Origin: Candidatus Hodarchaeota archaeon
GTDB lineage: Archaea; Asgardarchaeota; Heimdallarchaeia; Hodarchaeales; Hodarchaeaceae
NCBI GenBank assembly: GCA_016839665.1
Contig: JAEOTU010000013.1
Coordinates: 1 to 9,141, forward strand
Direction of reading: 5' to 3'
DNA length: 9,141 nt
Shown: one piece after another, positions 6,960-9,141 of the stretch
How the letters are laid out: every line of letters begins with the position of its first letter
How positions within the stretch are numbered: the stretch's first letter is position 1
Made by a program: the position numbers and the translations under genes
The notes under the pieces: model-generated
Told to the model about the DNA's origin: nothing
Seen by the model: only the letters and a program-made list of their open reading frames with translations
The model's database searches: none

Positions 6960-6965
6960 ATATAA
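6957..6965 (-). promoter_or_regulatory. TATA box of the MFS gene
   Basis: TTATATAAA on the minus strand. The archaeal spacing of about 25 nt puts the start of transcription near 6936, leaving a leader of roughly 37 nt before ATG 6899. Confidence 0.45.
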
Positions 6966-6984
6966 TGCTTACGATGTTAATAAA

Positions 6985-7001
6985 AAGTAATGTAATTACT
7001 T
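6985..7001. promoter_or_regulatory. Perfect 7-3-7 palindrome in the divergent MFS/regulator intergenic region
   Basis: AAGTAATGTAATTACTT: the arms AAGTAAT and ATTACTT are exactly complementary around GTA. It lies 20 bp upstream of the MFS TATA box, a typical place for an activator or repressor dimer site. The surrounding region (6957-7172) is very AT-rich and also holds TTACAGTT twice (7012-7019 and 7086-7093). I see no gene in it. Confidence 0.45.
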
Positions 7002-7110
7002 GAAATATATCTTACAGTTATGTAATAGTATTTTTAATTTCTGACTAAATATAAAATTAATTATGATCATTGATGAAAATATTTGTTACAGTTTTAAAAA
7101 TTTAACTATC

Positions 7111-7128
7111 GAGGAAAAAATATAAAAT
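7111..7128 (+). promoter_or_regulatory. BRE/TATA promoter of the duplicated winged-helix gene
   Basis: A purine-rich GAGGAAAAAA (7111-7120), suited to TFB binding, runs into TATAAAAT (7121-7128). Transcription is expected near 7150, about 23 nt before ATG 7173. Confidence 0.5.
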
Positions 7129-7158
7129 TATTGAACATGATATTAGGTAATGAAAGTA

Positions 7159-7170
7159 AAATTGGTGCCT
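7159..7170 (+). promoter_or_regulatory. AAATTGGTGCCT site just upstream of the regulator start (second of the inverted pair)
   Basis: Mirror partner of 6959-6947. It lies between the predicted transcription start (about 7150) and ATG 7173, a position where bound protein would block transcription. The GGTG may also act as a weak ribosome binding site (5 nt from the ATG), which could explain part of the match. Confidence 0.4.
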
Positions 7171-7172
7171 GA

Positions 7173-8576
7173 ATGGAAATAAATTTTGAGGATATATATC
7201 ATTCACAACCCGAGCAAGTGAAAATATTACCAGAAAGTGTATGGCGGGGTTTGTTATTAAAAGATGAAATTAGTAGTAAGTTAATGAGTGTGTGTAATAA
7301 ACCGAAGGCTATGGATCAGATATTTGGTGATGTGAAAAAGCTACACGGTTTAAAAAAATCTGATTCAACATTATATCGATTTTTTAAGACCCTGATAAAA
7401 GAACAAGTAATATTAGAGGTTGGTAATAGAGTTTTTTCTGATAAAAGGGTTGGAAAACGATTATTTGTCAAAGCTGGAGACATTCTTGCATTTACAAGTG
7501 TAAATGATTCCTTTTTGAAAGGGGAACGAGGTGATATAATCGCAGAGGGTGTAGGTTATTTAATCAATCATAATTTTAATTATCGAAAACCAAATTCAGT
7601 GGCGCTCAAAGAGTTTTTTCTGAACATTGAAGCTTCCTTTGATGAAACACGACTACAACTTCAAAATAACGTCGTTGATAATGCTAAACTTGATGAAGAC
7701 AATGATATAACAGTTTTACAGTATAATAATTTGTATAAACGAATAAAATCTTTACAATCATTGGAATATTATGCATTTTATTCTTATTTAGGCATAATCC
7801 AACATTTACTTAATCTAAAACGGGAATTTTTTGTCCAGGAATTAGAACAATGCTTTTTTGATACTATAGAAATTATAGAAGAAGAAAAAATTGAAAATAG
7901 ACCTTTGGATATAATAAAATATTCCCCAGAATTAGTAAAGACCGTAGACACTGATATATTTATGCTTGTATTCAAAGAAAAGCATGTACCAATGATAATT
8001 ATGCGATTATTGAGAACAGGACCAAAGACAATACAAGATATTTATGAGATGCAAAATTCTGATCATGAACAACTGATTGATTTAGATTTGGCAGGTTATA
8101 AGAAAAAAGAAAAAAATACCATCTATAAAAAGATAAAAGAGTTAATTAAACACGGGTTTATAGTAGAAGTAGGAAAACGTGTTATCCCACATCAAAGTGC
8201 AACCCAAACGTTGTATGGAAGGTGTGCAGAATTATATGTAATCAAAGATACAAGGATAGAATTTATCCTTTCTAAGTCAATAAAGTCAACAAATATAATA
8301 GAATTAATAGGGGGGATTTTAAAATTAGAAAAGGGAGCAAAGAGCTTTAATAAAGAACAATTTATTACATTGATTCAAAGATTTGTTGGGAATTTATACG
8401 AAAGTCTTGAAAAAACAATGAGATCAAATAAGAATCCAAAAATAAGAGAGATTTTGTTTGAGTATAAAACAACAGATGAAAATAGAACTTTTGCTTTTAT
8501 GACTGGTTTTACAGCTTGGATATTAGATAATAATTTAGTACAATTTCAACGTAATATTGAGAATTGCTTTTTGTAA
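7173..8576 (+). CDS. Winged-helix regulator-like protein with whole-unit internal duplication
   Basis: A 467-residue protein without signal peptide or TM helix, built as two tandem units. Each unit begins with a winged-helix DNA-binding domain (about 25-105 and 270-358). The recognition helix and wing align at offset 250: STLYRFFKTLIKEQVILEVG (65-84) with NTIYKKIKELIKHGFIVEVG (315-334), about half identical. Each winged helix is followed by a helical region (145-235 and 390-467), and both end in a similar motif, LEQCFF (224-229) and IENCFL (462-467). The winged helices recall the PadR/ArsR type, but I cannot name the family. A pseudo-dimer formed by one chain is likely. ATG 7173 is firm as the upstream limit because an in-frame TGA directly precedes it. 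It is divergent from the MFS pump, so control of that pump is the obvious guess. The coding strand is very A-rich. Confidence 0.75.
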   Translation: MEINFEDIYHSQPEQVKILPESVWRGLLLKDEISSKLMSVCNKPKAMDQIFGDVKKLHGLKKSDSTLYRFFKTLIKEQVILEVGNRVFSDKRVGKRLFVKAGDILAFTSVNDSFLKGERGDIIAEGVGYLINHNFNYRKPNSVALKEFFLNIEASFDETRLQLQNNVVDNAKLDEDNDITVLQYNNLYKRIKSLQSLEYYAFYSYLGIIQHLLNLKREFFVQELEQCFFDTIEIIEEEKIENRPLDIIKYSPELVKTVDTDIFMLVFKEKHVPMIIMRLLRTGPKTIQDIYEMQNSDHEQLIDLDLAGYKKKEKNTIYKKIKELIKHGFIVEVGKRVIPHQSATQTLYGRCAELYVIKDTRIEFILSKSIKSTNIIELIGGILKLEKGAKSFNKEQFITLIQRFVGNLYESLEKTMRSNKNPKIREILFEYKTTDENRTFAFMTGFTAWILDNNLVQFQRNIENCFL

Positions 8577-8586
8577 GATATTTCAA

Positions 8587-8648
8587 CGTGAGAAGATTTC
8601 AGCCAGTAGTAACATTTAGAATAAGGATATTATTACCATTTTCTCACG
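8587..8648. repeat. Long-loop inverted repeat downstream of the winged-helix gene
   Basis: CGTGAGAAGA (8587-8596) pairs with TTTTCTCACG (8639-8648): ten pairs including one G-U, around a 42-nt loop. It starts 11 bases after the stop codon at 8576, so a 3' end structure is possible. Confidence 0.3.
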
Positions 8649-8718
8649 GAAGCTATGTACTACTTCATAAAATGTTATTAGCTAAAATAAGAGACATTAG
8701 AGTAGATCGTGAAATTAT

Positions 8719-8812
8719 TGTATGTACAGAATAATGATTGTTTAGAAAAGTTAAAATAATGTATGTACAAAAAGCATAGTGTACATACAATATACTGTAC
8801 AGTGTACATACA
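8719..8812. promoter_or_regulatory. Operator-like array: four copies of TGTATGTACA in two orientations
   Basis: TGTATGTACA occurs at 8719-8728 and 8760-8769, and its reverse complement TGTACATACA at 8780-8789 and 8803-8812. Sites 2 and 3 form an inverted repeat with a 10-bp gap and centres 20 bp apart. Sites 3 and 4 share a 12-base identity, AGTGTACATACA, 23 bp apart. The palindrome ACTGTACAGT (8794-8803) lies between sites 3 and 4. The TATA-like CAATATACTG (8788-8797) is inside the array. The array ends 21 bp before the RHH gene, so bound protein would cover its promoter. Confidence 0.65.
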
Positions 8813-8833
8813 CTAAGTTGGAGCTTTTCAAAG

Positions 8834-9141
8834 ATGGGAAGAAAAAGCTTAACCTCCAATCAAGAAGATAAAACATTCGACAAAACTCTACAAAAATATA
8901 CTTCACGAAGACAGATCTTTCGTTTATCAACGCAAGTTTCGGAAATCCTAGAAGAAGTTGATGATAAATCTCGGTTTATTAGAAATGCGATAGTGTTTTA
9001 TCACACTTATAGGGATCAAATTAAGGTTGAACGAACATTTGAACCCCAAGAATCTATTGAATCAGTTTCTAAGGCTGTAGAAGATGAAACCATAACTGAG
9101 GAGATTGAATCTGAGTCCTCAACGGGAACCTGGGTTCCTCC
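8834..9141 (+). CDS. Ribbon-helix-helix (CopG/Arc-type) DNA-binding protein, 3' end beyond the window
   Basis: An open frame of 102 codons from ATG 8834 runs to the last base with no stop, so the C-terminus is missing. After a basic start (MGRKSLTS), residues 28-63 give the RHH pattern: a beta-strand RRQIFRLS, helix 1 TQVSEILEEVD, the turn DKS, and helix 2 RFIRNAIVFYHTYRD. Such proteins dimerise, and the paired strands enter the major groove. From residue 68 the chain turns acidic and low in complexity (EPQESIESVSKAVEDE, then EEIESESS), ending at GTWVP at the window edge. GGAG (8820-8823) lies 10 nt before the ATG. The four-site array immediately upstream suggests autoregulation, which is usual for RHH proteins. 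It could also be an antitoxin, with a partner to the right. Confidence 0.75.
   Translation, partial: MGRKSLTSNQEDKTFDKTLQKYTSRRQIFRLSTQVSEILEEVDDKSRFIRNAIVFYHTYRDQIKVERTFEPQESIESVSKAVEDETITEEIESESSTGTWVP

Noticed and set aside
7137..7172. An 11-codon ORF ending directly against ATG 7173, a possible leader peptide
   Set aside because: The TATA box at 7121-7128 predicts transcription from about 7150, so its ATG would not be transcribed, and it has no SD.
8665..8859. Minus-strand 64-codon ORF over the operator array
   Set aside because: It starts inside the RHH gene, runs through the repeat array and has the composition of translated AT-rich noncoding DNA.
1..9141. CRISPR array, tRNA, rRNA, insertion sequence
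   Set aside because: No regularly spaced repeats with unique spacers, no cloverleaf or rRNA core sequence, and no transposase with terminal inverted repeats were seen.

Overview
The window looks archaeal, probably from a low-GC Asgard-type archaeon. Several genes have a TATA-like box, Shine-Dalgarno (SD) motifs matching AGGAGGTGATC precede some starts, and the encoded families fit: a NosD-like beta-helix surface protein with a C-terminal membrane anchor, a HerA/VirB4-type ATPase, small HTH and ribbon-helix-helix regulators, and a two-fold duplicated winged-helix protein. This assignment is inference from style and family content; no rRNA or other marker gene is present.

Layout. Bases 1-81 carry a sequence that returns at 2064-2139 at about 78% identity. 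Between the two copies lie a minus-strand gene for a secreted/anchored beta-helix protein (85-1854) and, upstream of it, a frameshifted remnant of a small minus-strand gene (1880-2077). On the plus strand, 2148-4304 encodes a large HerA/VirB4-like ATPase. Then come three minus-strand genes: a small HTH protein (4366-4629) whose leader has two perfect inverted repeats, a GNAT acetyltransferase (4835-5377), and a 12-TM MFS transporter (5541-6899). The transporter is divergent from a plus-strand regulator-like protein (7173-8576) built from two copies of a winged-helix plus helical-bundle unit. The right end holds the start of a ribbon-helix-helix (RHH) protein (8834 to beyond 9141) behind four copies of a 10-bp operator-like word.

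Composition changes along the window. A sample line in the ATPase gene (2521-2580) is 42% GC, one in the transporter (5701-5760) is 28%, and one in the duplicated regulator (7861-7920) is about 18%. The left and right halves may therefore have different histories.

The right half reads as regulation-rich accessory DNA. The MFS pump and the duplicated regulator share a 270-bp AT-rich divergent region with a 17-bp palindrome and a pair of oppositely oriented AAATTGGTG(T)CCT sites, each next to one of the two starts. The HTH and RHH genes have their own palindromic or repeated upstream sites, suggesting autoregulation. No CRISPR array, tRNA, rRNA or insertion sequence was seen. Regulatory links are inferred from position only.
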